Source: an uncultured Pseudomonadota bacterium
GTDB taxonomy: Bacteria > Pseudomonadota > Gammaproteobacteria > Steroidobacterales > Steroidobacteraceae
Direction of reading: 5' to 3'
DNA: 51,432 nucleotides
Assembly (NCBI GenBank): GCA_903938365.1
Contig: CAJACZ010000124.1
Span: 1-51,432 of the forward strand
Made by a program: the position numbers and the translations under genes. The notes under the pieces were generated by a model. That model did no database searches, was not told the origin of the DNA, and saw nothing but the letters and a program-made list of their open reading frames with translations. Positions within the stretch are counted from its first letter, which is position 1, and the number at the start of each line of letters is the position of its first letter. Below, piece after piece: positions 1 to 7,396 of this stretch.

Positions 1-225
1 CGCGATCTCTGCACGCCCGCGGAACTCGAAGCCATGGCGGATCGCTGGGCGGTCGTCGCCTGTCTGGGCCGCGGCATGCCCTACCGGGAGATCCACCGCA
101 TCACCGGAGTCAGCGTCACCACCATCGGCAGGGTGGCGCGCTGCATGGCGGACGGCAATGGCGGCTACGGACTCGCCGCCCGCCGGCTCGAGACCGCGGC
201 GCACGACACGTCGACCAGCCGCTGA
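1..225 (+). CDS. TrpR/YerC-like transcriptional regulator (3' part)
   Basis: The reading frame is open from the first base and stops with TGA at 223-225, so the 5' end lies outside the window. The visible 74 residues read DLCTPAELEAMADRW followed by PYREIHRITGVSVTTIGRVA, which is the helix-turn-helix half of the TrpR-like YerC/YecD family (small all-helical DNA-binding proteins). It is co-directional with hisG and only 54 bases upstream of it. TrpR-family repressors are known to sit next to amino-acid operons they control, so control of the his operon is a reasonable inference, not something shown here. Residue conservation in the recognition helix is good and the protein does not look broken. 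Family assignment is fairly firm; the ligand is unknown. Confidence 0.8.
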   Translation, partial: RDLCTPAELEAMADRWAVVACLGRGMPYREIHRITGVSVTTIGRVARCMADGNGGYGLAARRLETAAHDTSTSR

Positions 226-279
226 CCGGCGCCGCGCCCGAGCCCCTCTTCCCCCCAGCCCACCACGTTGCCGACCCCT

Positions 280-1179
280 ATGGACAAAGACCTCCGACTC
301 AAGCTTGCCGTGCAGAAATCCGGCCGGCTCACCGATCACTCCGTGGACCTGCTCGTGCGCTGCGGCCTGAAGGTCTCGCGCGCCAAGGACCAGCTGTTCG
401 GGCACGGCGAGAACATGCCGCTGGACCTGCTGTTCGTGCGCGACGACGACATCCCCGACCTGGTCGAGGAAGACGTCTGCGACCTCGGGCTGGTCGGCCT
501 GAACGTCATCGAGGAGCGGCGGCTCGAACTTGCGGCGCGCGGCCATGCCGCCCGTTTCTCGGTGCTGCGCGCGCTCGACTTCGGGCGCTGCCGCCTCAGC
601 CTGGCGGCACCGGAGGGTTCGCCGATCGATCGCCCGGCGGCGCTGGAGGGCAAGCGCATCGCGACCACCTATCCCTACATCCTCGGGCGCTACCTGCGGG
701 AGCGCGGCATCCAGGCGGAGATCGTGACACTCTCGGGCTCGGTCGAGATCGCGCCGCGCCTCGGCCGCGCCGATGCCATCTGCGACCTCGTCTCCACGGG
801 ATCGACACTGATCGCGAACCGGCTGCGCGAGATCGAAACGGTGCTCGAAAGCCACGCGGTGCTGATCCGCACGCCCGTCGCGCTGCCGACGACCAAGGAC
901 GAGTGGGTACAGCGGCTGCTGATGCGCATCGATGGCGTGCAGCAGGTGAAGGAAAGCAAGTACATCATGCTGCACGCGCCGCGCTCGGCACTGGCCCAGA
1001 TCCGCAGCCTGCTGCCGGGCAGCGAGTCGCCCACGATCATTCCGCTCGAAGGTCACCCCGACAAAGTCGTGGTGCACGCCGTGTGCCGCGAAAACGTGTT
1101 CTGGGAAACCCTCGAAAGCCTGAAGAAGGCCGGCGCGAGTTCGCTGCTGGTGCTGCCCGTGGAGAAAATGCTCGCATGA
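280..1179 (+). CDS. hisG: ATP phosphoribosyltransferase, long form (HisG)
   Basis: First enzyme of histidine synthesis: joins ATP and PRPP to give phosphoribosyl-ATP, in the cytoplasm. The 299 residues match the long, self-sufficient HisG form: two periplasmic-binding-protein-like lobes with the PRPP-binding signature DAICDLVSTGSTL at 165-177, then the C-terminal ACT-like regulatory domain from about 222 (ESKYIMLHAP, ending LVLPVEKM). This form is feedback-inhibited by histidine and needs no HisZ. I use the ATG at 280 (MDKDLRLKLAVQKSGR), which aligns with family N-termini; an in-frame TTG at 268 would add four residues. No strong ribosome site is visible. Its stop overlaps the hisD start (ATGA). 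No His-rich leader peptide lies in the 54 bases upstream. Confidence 0.95.
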   Translation: MDKDLRLKLAVQKSGRLTDHSVDLLVRCGLKVSRAKDQLFGHGENMPLDLLFVRDDDIPDLVEEDVCDLGLVGLNVIEERRLELAARGHAARFSVLRALDFGRCRLSLAAPEGSPIDRPAALEGKRIATTYPYILGRYLRERGIQAEIVTLSGSVEIAPRLGRADAICDLVSTGSTLIANRLREIETVLESHAVLIRTPVALPTTKDEWVQRLLMRIDGVQQVKESKYIMLHAPRSALAQIRSLLPGSESPTIIPLEGHPDKVVVHAVCRENVFWETLESLKKAGASSLLVLPVEKMLA

Positions 1180-2495
1180 GCCTGCAGATCCTCGACTGGT
1201 CGGCGCTCGATGCGCCCGGGCGGCGCGCCGCCCTCGCGCGCCCCTCTGCCGAAGACAGCGGCGAAGTGCTCGCCGCGGTGCGCGCGATCGTCGCGCGCGT
1301 GCGCGAACAGGGCGACGCGGCACTGCGTGAATACTCCCTGCGCTTCGACGGCCACGCCCCCGGGACACTGCGCGTCGGCGCAGCCGAGATCGACGCCGCC
1401 ATGGGTCGCGTCGACCCCAAAGGCATCGCCGCACTGGAACGCGCGGTGGCCAACGTGCGGCGTTTCCACGAGGCACAGGTCCTGGCCCCGCTGTCGCTCG
1501 AGACCACTCCCGGTGTGCGCTGCGAGCGCATCGTCCGGCCGATCGCCGCCGTCGGGCTCTACGTGCCCGCAGGCAGCGCGCCGCTGCCTTCCGCACTGAT
1601 CATGGCCGCCGTCCCCGCGGCGATCGCGGGCTGCCCGCGCCGCGCCCTCTGCACGCCGCCGGGCAAGGAGGGCCGCATCGACGCTGCGATCCTGGTGGCG
1701 GCGCGGCTCTGCGGCGTGGACGAGATCTACCGGGTGGGCGGTGCCCAGGCCGTGGCCGCCCTCGCCTACGGTACGGAATCGATCCCGAAGGTGGACAAGA
1801 TCTTCGGCCCGGGCTCGGCATGGGTCACGGCCGCCAAACAGGTGGCTGCAGCGGACCCTGCCGGCGCGGCGCTCGACCTGCCGGCAGGCCCTTCCGAAGT
1901 GCTGGTCATCGCCGATCACTCGGCGCGCGCGGAGTTCGTGGCCGCGGACCTGCTGGCGCAGGCCGAGCATGACCCGCTCGCGCAGGCGATCCTGCTGACG
2001 CCCTCGCGGGAACTCGCGCTGGCGGTCGCCGCTGCCGTCGAACGCCAGCGTCCTGCGCTGTCCCGTGCCGCCATCCTCGATCGTTCGGTTGCGCAGAGCC
2101 GGGCCATCGTGGTGCGCGACCTTGCGGAAGCCATGTCCGTGTCCAACGACTACGCACCAGAGCACCTGATCCTGTCGGTTGAGCAGCCGCGCGAGTGGCT
2201 GGCGCAGGTGAGCAGCGCGGGCTCGGTGTTCCTCGGTCACTGGACGCCCGAGCCGATGGGTGACTACTGCTCTGGAACCAACCATGTGCTGCCGACCTAC
2301 GGCTACGCGCGCGCCTACAGCGGCCTTTCGCTGCTCGACTTCGTCAAGCGCATCACCGTGCAGGAAATCACGCCCGCCGGTCTGCGCGAACTCGGACCCA
2401 CGGCGGTGACTCTGGCGGGCCTTGAAGGGCTCGACGCCCACGGCGCGGCGGTGCAGCTGCGGCTCGACGCGCTGGCCGCGGAGTCTGCGCCATGA
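1176..2495 (+). CDS. hisD: Histidinol dehydrogenase (HisD)
   Basis: Zinc enzyme that oxidises L-histidinol to L-histidine in two NAD-dependent steps, the end of the pathway. The 439-residue protein is full length. Family blocks are visible in order: YVPAGSAPLPS near 133, GGAQAVAALAYGTESIP, KIFGPG, DLPAGPSEVLVIAD, the metal-ligand block QAEHDP (Gln262, His265), NDYAPEHL, and GDYCSGTNHVLPT. The start ATG at 1176 overlaps the hisG stop by four bases, which fixes the start and implies translational coupling. A longer upstream extension of this frame (from 903) lies inside hisG and has no similarity to anything expected. The stop overlaps hisC in the same way. Confidence 0.96.
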   Translation: MSLQILDWSALDAPGRRAALARPSAEDSGEVLAAVRAIVARVREQGDAALREYSLRFDGHAPGTLRVGAAEIDAAMGRVDPKGIAALERAVANVRRFHEAQVLAPLSLETTPGVRCERIVRPIAAVGLYVPAGSAPLPSALIMAAVPAAIAGCPRRALCTPPGKEGRIDAAILVAARLCGVDEIYRVGGAQAVAALAYGTESIPKVDKIFGPGSAWVTAAKQVAAADPAGAALDLPAGPSEVLVIADHSARAEFVAADLLAQAEHDPLAQAILLTPSRELALAVAAAVERQRPALSRAAILDRSVAQSRAIVVRDLAEAMSVSNDYAPEHLILSVEQPREWLAQVSSAGSVFLGHWTPEPMGDYCSGTNHVLPTYGYARAYSGLSLLDFVKRITVQEITPAGLRELGPTAVTLAGLEGLDAHGAAVQLRLDALAAESAP

Positions 2496-3550
2496 ACGAT
2501 CCGCTGCAGCTCGCCCGCCCGGAGATACTCGCCCTCAAGCCCTACGAGCACGCCGCCTGGGATCCGGCGCTCGAGCGCCTGCACGCCAACGAAGCGCCCT
2601 GGCCGCCGCTGGCACACGCGGGCGACGCGCCGCTCAACCGCTATCCGGAACCCCAGCCACGTGCGCTGGTGGCGCGGCTGGCGGCGCTGTATGGCGTGGA
2701 GCCATCGCGCCTGCTGGTGGGCCGCGGCAGCGACGAGGCCATCGACCTGCTCACCCGCGCCTTCTGCGCCGCTGGCCACGACTCGGTGGTGGTGTGTCCG
2801 CCGACCTTCGGCATGTATGCCGTGGCGGCCAGCATCCAGGGCGCCTCCGTCATCGACGTGCCGCTGCGGCGCGACGCGGGTTTCGCGCTCGACACGCCGG
2901 CGGTGATCGCCGCCCTGCGCCCGGGCGTCAAGCTCGTCTACCTGTGCTCGCCGAACAACCCCACCGGCAACCTGATCCCGGAAACGGACGTAGTGGCCGT
3001 GCTGCGTGCCGCGGCAGGACGCGCGCTCGTCGTGGTCGACGAAGCCTACATGGAGTTCGCCGGCTCGCCGGGCTTCGCCTCGCGGCTCGACGAGTTCCCG
3101 CACCTCGTCGTGCTGAAGACGCTCTCCAAGGCCCACGGACTGGCCGGAGCCCGCATCGGCGCGCTGCTCGCGATGCCGCAGGTGGTCGCCCTGCTGCGCA
3201 AGATCATCCCGCCCTACGCCATTCCGCAACCCACGGTGGAAGCCGTCATGCAGGCGCTGGAGGAGCCGCAGCTCGCGGTGACCCGCGAGCGCGTCGCCAC
3301 GGTGGTGCACGAGCGCGAACGCCTCGCCGTCGCGCTCGCCGCGACGCCCGGGGTCGAGCGCGTATGGCCGAGCGCCGGCAATTTCCTGCTGGTCGACTTC
3401 GCCGACGCCGGTGCCGCATTTACGGCGATCTGCGGGGCAGGCCTGCTGGTGCGGGACTTCCGCAGCAAGCCTGGCCTCGCCCGTGCGCTGCGCATCACCG
3501 TGGGATCGCCGACCCAGAACGACCGACTGATCCGGAGCCTGCAGGCATGA
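2492..3550 (+). CDS. hisC: Histidinol-phosphate aminotransferase (HisC)
   Basis: PLP-dependent class I/II aminotransferase converting imidazole-acetol phosphate plus glutamate to histidinol phosphate. The 352 residues carry the HisC landmarks: substrate loop RLHANEAPW near 29-37, RGSDEAIDLL near 75, LCSPNNPTGN (Asn-Pro binding the cofactor ring), VVVDEAYMEF, and the Schiff-base lysine in TLSKAHGLAGARIG (Lys213). Only the usual family length is present. ATGA overlaps with hisD upstream and hisB downstream place it within the coupled operon. No unusual residues noted. Confidence 0.95.
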   Translation: MNDPLQLARPEILALKPYEHAAWDPALERLHANEAPWPPLAHAGDAPLNRYPEPQPRALVARLAALYGVEPSRLLVGRGSDEAIDLLTRAFCAAGHDSVVVCPPTFGMYAVAASIQGASVIDVPLRRDAGFALDTPAVIAALRPGVKLVYLCSPNNPTGNLIPETDVVAVLRAAAGRALVVVDEAYMEFAGSPGFASRLDEFPHLVVLKTLSKAHGLAGARIGALLAMPQVVALLRKIIPPYAIPQPTVEAVMQALEEPQLAVTRERVATVVHERERLAVALAATPGVERVWPSAGNFLLVDFADAGAAFTAICGAGLLVRDFRSKPGLARALRITVGSPTQNDRLIRSLQA

Positions 3551-4608
3551 AAGTTTTGTTCGTGGATCGCGACGGTACGCTCGTCGAGGAGCCGCCCGAC
3601 GAGCAGGTCGATGCGCTCGACAAGATCCGCTTCCTCCCCGGCGTGTTCGCAGCGCTGGCGGAACTGCGCGCCGCGGGATTCCGCCTCGCCATGGTGACCA
3701 ACCAGGACGGGCTCGGCACCGCGAGCTTCCCCGCGCCCAGCTTCGAGCTGCCGCACCGTTTCATCCTCGATGCCTTCAGCAGCCAGGGCGTGGAATTCGA
3801 CGCGGTCTTCATCTGCCCGCACCGGCCCTCCGACGGCTGCGCCTGCCGCAAGCCGCAGACCACCCTGGTGGACGCCTGGATCCGCGAACAGGGTGTGGAC
3901 CTTGCGCGCAGCGCCGTGATCGGCGATCGCGACACGGACCTGCAGTTCGCCCGCAACCTGGGCATCCGCGGGGTTCGCGTGCGACGCCACGGCGACCCTT
4001 CCGAAACCTGGCCGGCGCTCGTCGCGGAGCTGCTGGCCCGCCGCGCCGCAGTGCACCGGCGGACCAACGAGACCGACATCAGGGTGCGGGTCGACCTGGA
4101 TGCCACGACACCGCTGCGCGCCAGCACCGGCATCGGGTTCTTCGACCACATGATCGAGCAGCTGGGCAAGCACGGCGGCTTCTCGCTCGAGCTCGACTGC
4201 AGCGGCGACCTGCACATCGACGAACACCACACCGTCGAGGACTGCGCGCTGGCGCTGGGCGAAGCGCTGCGTCGCGCCCTGGGCGACAAGCGCGGCATCG
4301 CCCGCTACGGATTCCTGCTGCCGATGGACGAAGCGCGGGCCCAGGTCGCGATCGATCTGTCCGGTCGCAGCCATGCAGTGTTCGAGGGGCGCTTCGGCCG
4401 GGAGCAGGTAGGCACGCTGCCCACCGAACTGGTGCCGCATTTCTTCCGCTCGCTGGCGGATGCCATGGGCGCAGCGATCCACGTCTCGGTGACGGGCGAC
4501 AACACGCACCACATGATCGAGGCGTGCTTCAAGGCCGTCGGGCGCGCGCTGCGCCAGGCCCTGCAGCGCGAGAGCACGGAGCTGCCCACGACCAAGGGAC
4601 TGCTGTGA
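3547..4608 (+). CDS. hisB: Bifunctional histidinol-phosphatase / imidazoleglycerol-phosphate dehydratase (HisB)
   Basis: Fusion of two non-consecutive pathway steps. Residues 1 to about 165 form a HAD-family phosphatase: DRDGT with nucleophile Asp7 and Asp9, and the zinc loop CPHRPSDGCACRKPQ. Residues from about 170 to 353 form the dehydratase, with the manganese-binding repeats FFDHMIEQLGKHG, DEHHTVED and NTHHMIEA. The fused arrangement is typical of enteric and xanthomonad lineages. The frame stays open upstream to 2422, but the ATG at 3547 (MKVLFVDRDG) overlapping the hisC stop is clearly the real start. It ends with a GTGA overlap into hisH. Confidence 0.95.
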   Translation: MKVLFVDRDGTLVEEPPDEQVDALDKIRFLPGVFAALAELRAAGFRLAMVTNQDGLGTASFPAPSFELPHRFILDAFSSQGVEFDAVFICPHRPSDGCACRKPQTTLVDAWIREQGVDLARSAVIGDRDTDLQFARNLGIRGVRVRRHGDPSETWPALVAELLARRAAVHRRTNETDIRVRVDLDATTPLRASTGIGFFDHMIEQLGKHGGFSLELDCSGDLHIDEHHTVEDCALALGEALRRALGDKRGIARYGFLLPMDEARAQVAIDLSGRSHAVFEGRFGREQVGTLPTELVPHFFRSLADAMGAAIHVSVTGDNTHHMIEACFKAVGRALRQALQRESTELPTTKGLL

Positions 4609-5210
4609 GCGACCTGTCGCAGGTCGTGGTCATCGACTCCGGCGGGGCCAATCTCGCCTCACTGCAGTACGCCCTGGAGCGTCTCGGGGCGGGCACGATC
4701 GTCAGCACGGACGCAGCGGTCATCCAGGCTGCCCCACGCGTGCTGCTGCCGGGCGTGGGCTCGGCGGGCGCGGCCATGCGACGCCTGCGCGATTGCGGGC
4801 TGGACACGCTCATTCCCCGGCTGAGCCAGCCGGTGCTGGGCATCTGCCTCGGCATGCAGCTGCTGTTCGAGGCCTCCGCGGAGGGCAACACCCGCTGCCT
4901 CGGGATCCTGCCCGGAACGGTGGAGCGGCTGGTCCCGGCACCGGGACGGCCCGTGCCGCACATGGGCTGGAACACCCTGGAGAGCGTCCAGCCGGATCCG
5001 TTGCTCGAGGGAATTCCCGCCGGCGAGTATTTCTATTTCGTGCACGGCTACGCGGCCGCGCCCGACGCGGCCACGCTCGCGACGACCGACTACGGCGGAC
5101 CGCGAGTGGCCGTCGCACGTCGCGGCAACTTCCGCGGCGTGCAGTTCCACCCCGAGCGCTCCGGCGCCGCCGGAGCGCGGCTGCTGAACAATTTCCTGAG
5201 GATGAACTGA
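4605..5210 (+). CDS. hisH: Imidazole glycerol phosphate synthase, glutaminase subunit (HisH)
   Basis: Class I glutamine amidotransferase that releases ammonia from glutamine and channels it to HisF. The 201 residues contain the nucleophile elbow GICLGMQLLFE (Cys81) and the rest of the triad in FHPERSG (His182, Glu184). The oxyanion-strand motif PGVGSAGAAM is present. The start is GTG at 4605, overlapping the hisB stop by four bases; an upstream extension to 4524 would lie wholly inside hisB and is unnecessary. Two bases of separation and then the hisA leader follow. Confidence 0.94.
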   Translation: MSDLSQVVVIDSGGANLASLQYALERLGAGTIVSTDAAVIQAAPRVLLPGVGSAGAAMRRLRDCGLDTLIPRLSQPVLGICLGMQLLFEASAEGNTRCLGILPGTVERLVPAPGRPVPHMGWNTLESVQPDPLLEGIPAGEYFYFVHGYAAAPDAATLATTDYGGPRVAVARRGNFRGVQFHPERSGAAGARLLNNFLRMN

Positions 5211-5226
5211 TGTGGAGTACGGTCCG

Positions 5227-5964
5227 ATGCTGCTGATCCCGTCGATCGACCTGCGGGGCGGCCACTGCGTCCGGCTGCTGAAAGGCGACTTCGCAGCGGA
5301 GACCCGCTACGACCTGGAACCGCACGAACTGCTGGCCCGCTACCGCGCGCTCGGCGCAAGCTGGCTGCACATCGTCGACCTCGACGGGGCACGCGACGGG
5401 CAGCTCGCCAACCGCGCGCTGATCGTCGCCCTGGCCTCCCAGAAAGCCGTGAACCTGCAGGTCGGCGGCGGCGTGCGTTCGCTGGCCGTGGTCGATGACC
5501 TGCTGCGCCACGGCGTGGATCGGGTGGTGGTCGGCAGCGCCGCCGTCGAATCGCCGGAGGAAGTCGCCGGGTGGCTCGCGCGCTTCGGACCGGAACGGGT
5601 CTGCCTGGCCTTCGACGTGCGCCGCGACGCCGACGGCGTGCCGCTGGTGCAGACGCGCGGCTGGACCCGGCAGACGTCGGTGTCGCTCTGGACGGCGATC
5701 GACAGCTACCTGCGTCACGGACTGCTCCATGTGCTGTGCACCGATGTCGAGCGCGACGGCGCACTGCAGGGGCCCAGCCTCGAGCTGTACCGGGACGCCA
5801 TGCGGCACTTCCCGCAGGTCCGCTGGCAGGCCTCCGGTGGCGTCAGCAGCGCCGCCGACCTCGCCGCGCTGCAGGCCCTGGGCGTGGCCGCCGCCATCAG
5901 CGGCAAGGCACTGCTCGAGGAGCGCATCGGCGCCGACGAGCTGCGGCCCTTCCTCAGGACCTGA
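5227..5964 (+). CDS. hisA: ProFAR isomerase (HisA)
   Basis: (Beta-alpha)8-barrel isomerase that opens the ribose of ProFAR to PRFAR by an Amadori rearrangement. The 245-residue protein has the acid/base aspartates of the family, Asp8 in IPSIDLRGG and Asp130 in LAFDVRRDA, and the phosphate-binding glycine motifs VGGGVRS and ASGGVSS. An in-frame GTG at 5212 is possible, but the ATG at 5227 gives the canonical MLLIPSIDL start and has a GGAG ribosome site nine bases upstream, so I prefer it. It is followed one base after its stop by hisF, its structural homologue. Confidence 0.94.
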   Translation: MLLIPSIDLRGGHCVRLLKGDFAAETRYDLEPHELLARYRALGASWLHIVDLDGARDGQLANRALIVALASQKAVNLQVGGGVRSLAVVDDLLRHGVDRVVVGSAAVESPEEVAGWLARFGPERVCLAFDVRRDADGVPLVQTRGWTRQTSVSLWTAIDSYLRHGLLHVLCTDVERDGALQGPSLELYRDAMRHFPQVRWQASGGVSSAADLAALQALGVAAAISGKALLEERIGADELRPFLRT

Positions 5965-5965
5965 C

Positions 5966-6733
5966 ATGCTGGCGCGCCGCATCATCCCCTGCCTCGACGT
6001 CCGTGACGGCCAGGTGGTCAAGGGCGTCCGGTTCCGCGACCACCGGGTCGTGGGCGACATCCTGGAGCTCGCCTGCCGCTACCGCGACGAAGGCGCGGAC
6101 GAGCTGGTCTTTTACGACATCACCGCAAGCCCCGAGGGCCGCTCGGTCGATCGGGCCTGGGTGCAGCGTGTCGCAAAGGTGCTGGACATACCGTTCTGCG
6201 TCGCCGGCGGCATCCGCTCGGTCGCCGATGCCGAGGCTGTGCTCAACGCCGGCGCGGAGAAGATCTCGGTGAACTCCCCTGCCCTCGCGGACCCTGGACT
6301 CATCGGCCGCCTTGCGGAGCGCTTCGGCGCGCAGTGCGTGGTGGTCGGCATCGACAGCGAAACCACGGCCAGCGGGTATCGCGTGTACCAGTTCACGGGC
6401 GACCCGGACCGCTCCCGCGACTCGGGTCGCGACACCCTGCAGTGGGTGCGCGAGGTGCAGGAGCGCGGCGCCGGCGAAGTGGTGCTGAACTGCATGGCCA
6501 GCGACGGCGTGCGCCAGGGTTACGACCTCGCCCAGCTTGCCGCGGTGCGCGCGGTCTGCGAGGTCCCGCTGGTCGCCTCGGGCGGCGCCGGCGCGATCGC
6601 GCACTTCGAGTCCGTGTTCCGCGAAGCGGGCGTGGATGCCGCGCTGGCGGCAAGCGTGTTTCACAGCGGCGCGATAGCGATCCCCGACCTGAAGGCCAGC
6701 CTGCGTCGCGCCGGCATAGAGGTACGTCCATGA
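5966..6733 (+). CDS. hisF: Imidazole glycerol phosphate synthase, cyclase subunit (HisF)
   Basis: Uses ammonia delivered by HisH to make imidazole glycerol phosphate and AICAR from PRFAR. The 255-residue (beta-alpha)8 barrel begins [12 protein letters not shown] with catalytic Asp11, and has Asp130 in VVGIDSET; other signatures are [30 protein letters not shown] and VASGGAGA. The start ATG sits one base after the hisA stop. The frame is open upstream to 5495 but that part overlaps hisA. The stop overlaps hisIE by ATGA. Confidence 0.95.
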   Translation: MLARRIIPCLDVRDGQVVKGVRFRDHRVVGDILELACRYRDEGADELVFYDITASPEGRSVDRAWVQRVAKVLDIPFCVAGGIRSVADAEAVLNAGAEKISVNSPALADPGLIGRLAERFGAQCVVVGIDSETTASGYRVYQFTGDPDRSRDSGRDTLQWVREVQERGAGEVVLNCMASDGVRQGYDLAQLAAVRAVCEVPLVASGGAGAIAHFESVFREAGVDAALAASVFHSGAIAIPDLKASLRRAGIEVRP

Positions 6734-7368
6734 CATCCGCACCCAACGACCTGGCCGGGCTCGACTTTGACAAGGGCGGGGGACTGCTGCCGGCCGTCGT
6801 GCAGCACGCGCGTACCGGTGTCGTGCTGATGCTCGGCTACATGAACGCCGAGGCGCTGCGCGCGACGCTGGAGCGGCGCCGGGTGGTGTTCTGGAGCCGC
6901 AGCCGCAGCCGCCTCTGGGAGAAGGGCGAGACCTCGGGTAACCATCTTGCGCTGGTGGAGATCCACACGGACTGCGACCGCGACACGCTGCTGGTCCTTG
7001 CGGAACCGGCGGGCCCGGTCTGCCATCTTGGCACCCTGAGCTGCTTCGGCGACGGATCGGGCCCCGCAGCGGCGCCGCTGGCGTTCCTTGCGCAGCTCGA
7101 ATCCATCGTGGAGTCGCGGGTGGCGGCAGCGTCAACGGAGGCGAGCTATACCGCCCGGCTGGTCGCCGCCGGGCCGCAACGCATGGCGCAGAAGGTCGGC
7201 GAGGAAGGCCTCGAGGTGGCGCTGGCCGCCGTCTGCGAGACCGACGAAAAGCTGGTCGGCGAATCCGCTGACCTGGTCTTCCACCTGCTCGTGCTGCTGC
7301 GGGCCCGGGGCCTCGGACTGGCCGACGTGGTCGCGGAGCTCGCGCGGCGGCACACCGCCCGCGACTGA
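6730..7368 (+). CDS. hisI: Bifunctional phosphoribosyl-AMP cyclohydrolase / phosphoribosyl-ATP pyrophosphatase (HisIE)
   Basis: Catalyses steps 2 and 3 of histidine synthesis. Residues 1 to about 115 are the HisI cyclohydrolase with [29 protein letters not shown], and the metal-binding HTDCDRD and [10 protein letters not shown]. Residues from about 118 to 212 are the HisE pyrophosphatase, with [18 protein letters not shown] and [13 protein letters not shown]. The I-E fusion order is as in enterobacteria. The start ATG at 6730 overlaps the hisF stop. This is the last gene of the his operon; 28 bases separate its stop from the converging lysAC stop, and I see no convincing terminator there. Confidence 0.95.
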   Translation: MTSAPNDLAGLDFDKGGGLLPAVVQHARTGVVLMLGYMNAEALRATLERRRVVFWSRSRSRLWEKGETSGNHLALVEIHTDCDRDTLLVLAEPAGPVCHLGTLSCFGDGSGPAAAPLAFLAQLESIVESRVAAASTEASYTARLVAAGPQRMAQKVGEEGLEVALAAVCETDEKLVGESADLVFHLLVLLRARGLGLADVVAELARRHTARD

Positions 7369-7396
7369 GACCCGCGCCCGACGGCGGCAAGCAGCG

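Noticed and set aside
226-279. His-operon attenuator leader peptide
   Set aside because: No run of histidine codons and no terminator/antiterminator stems in the 54-base gap.
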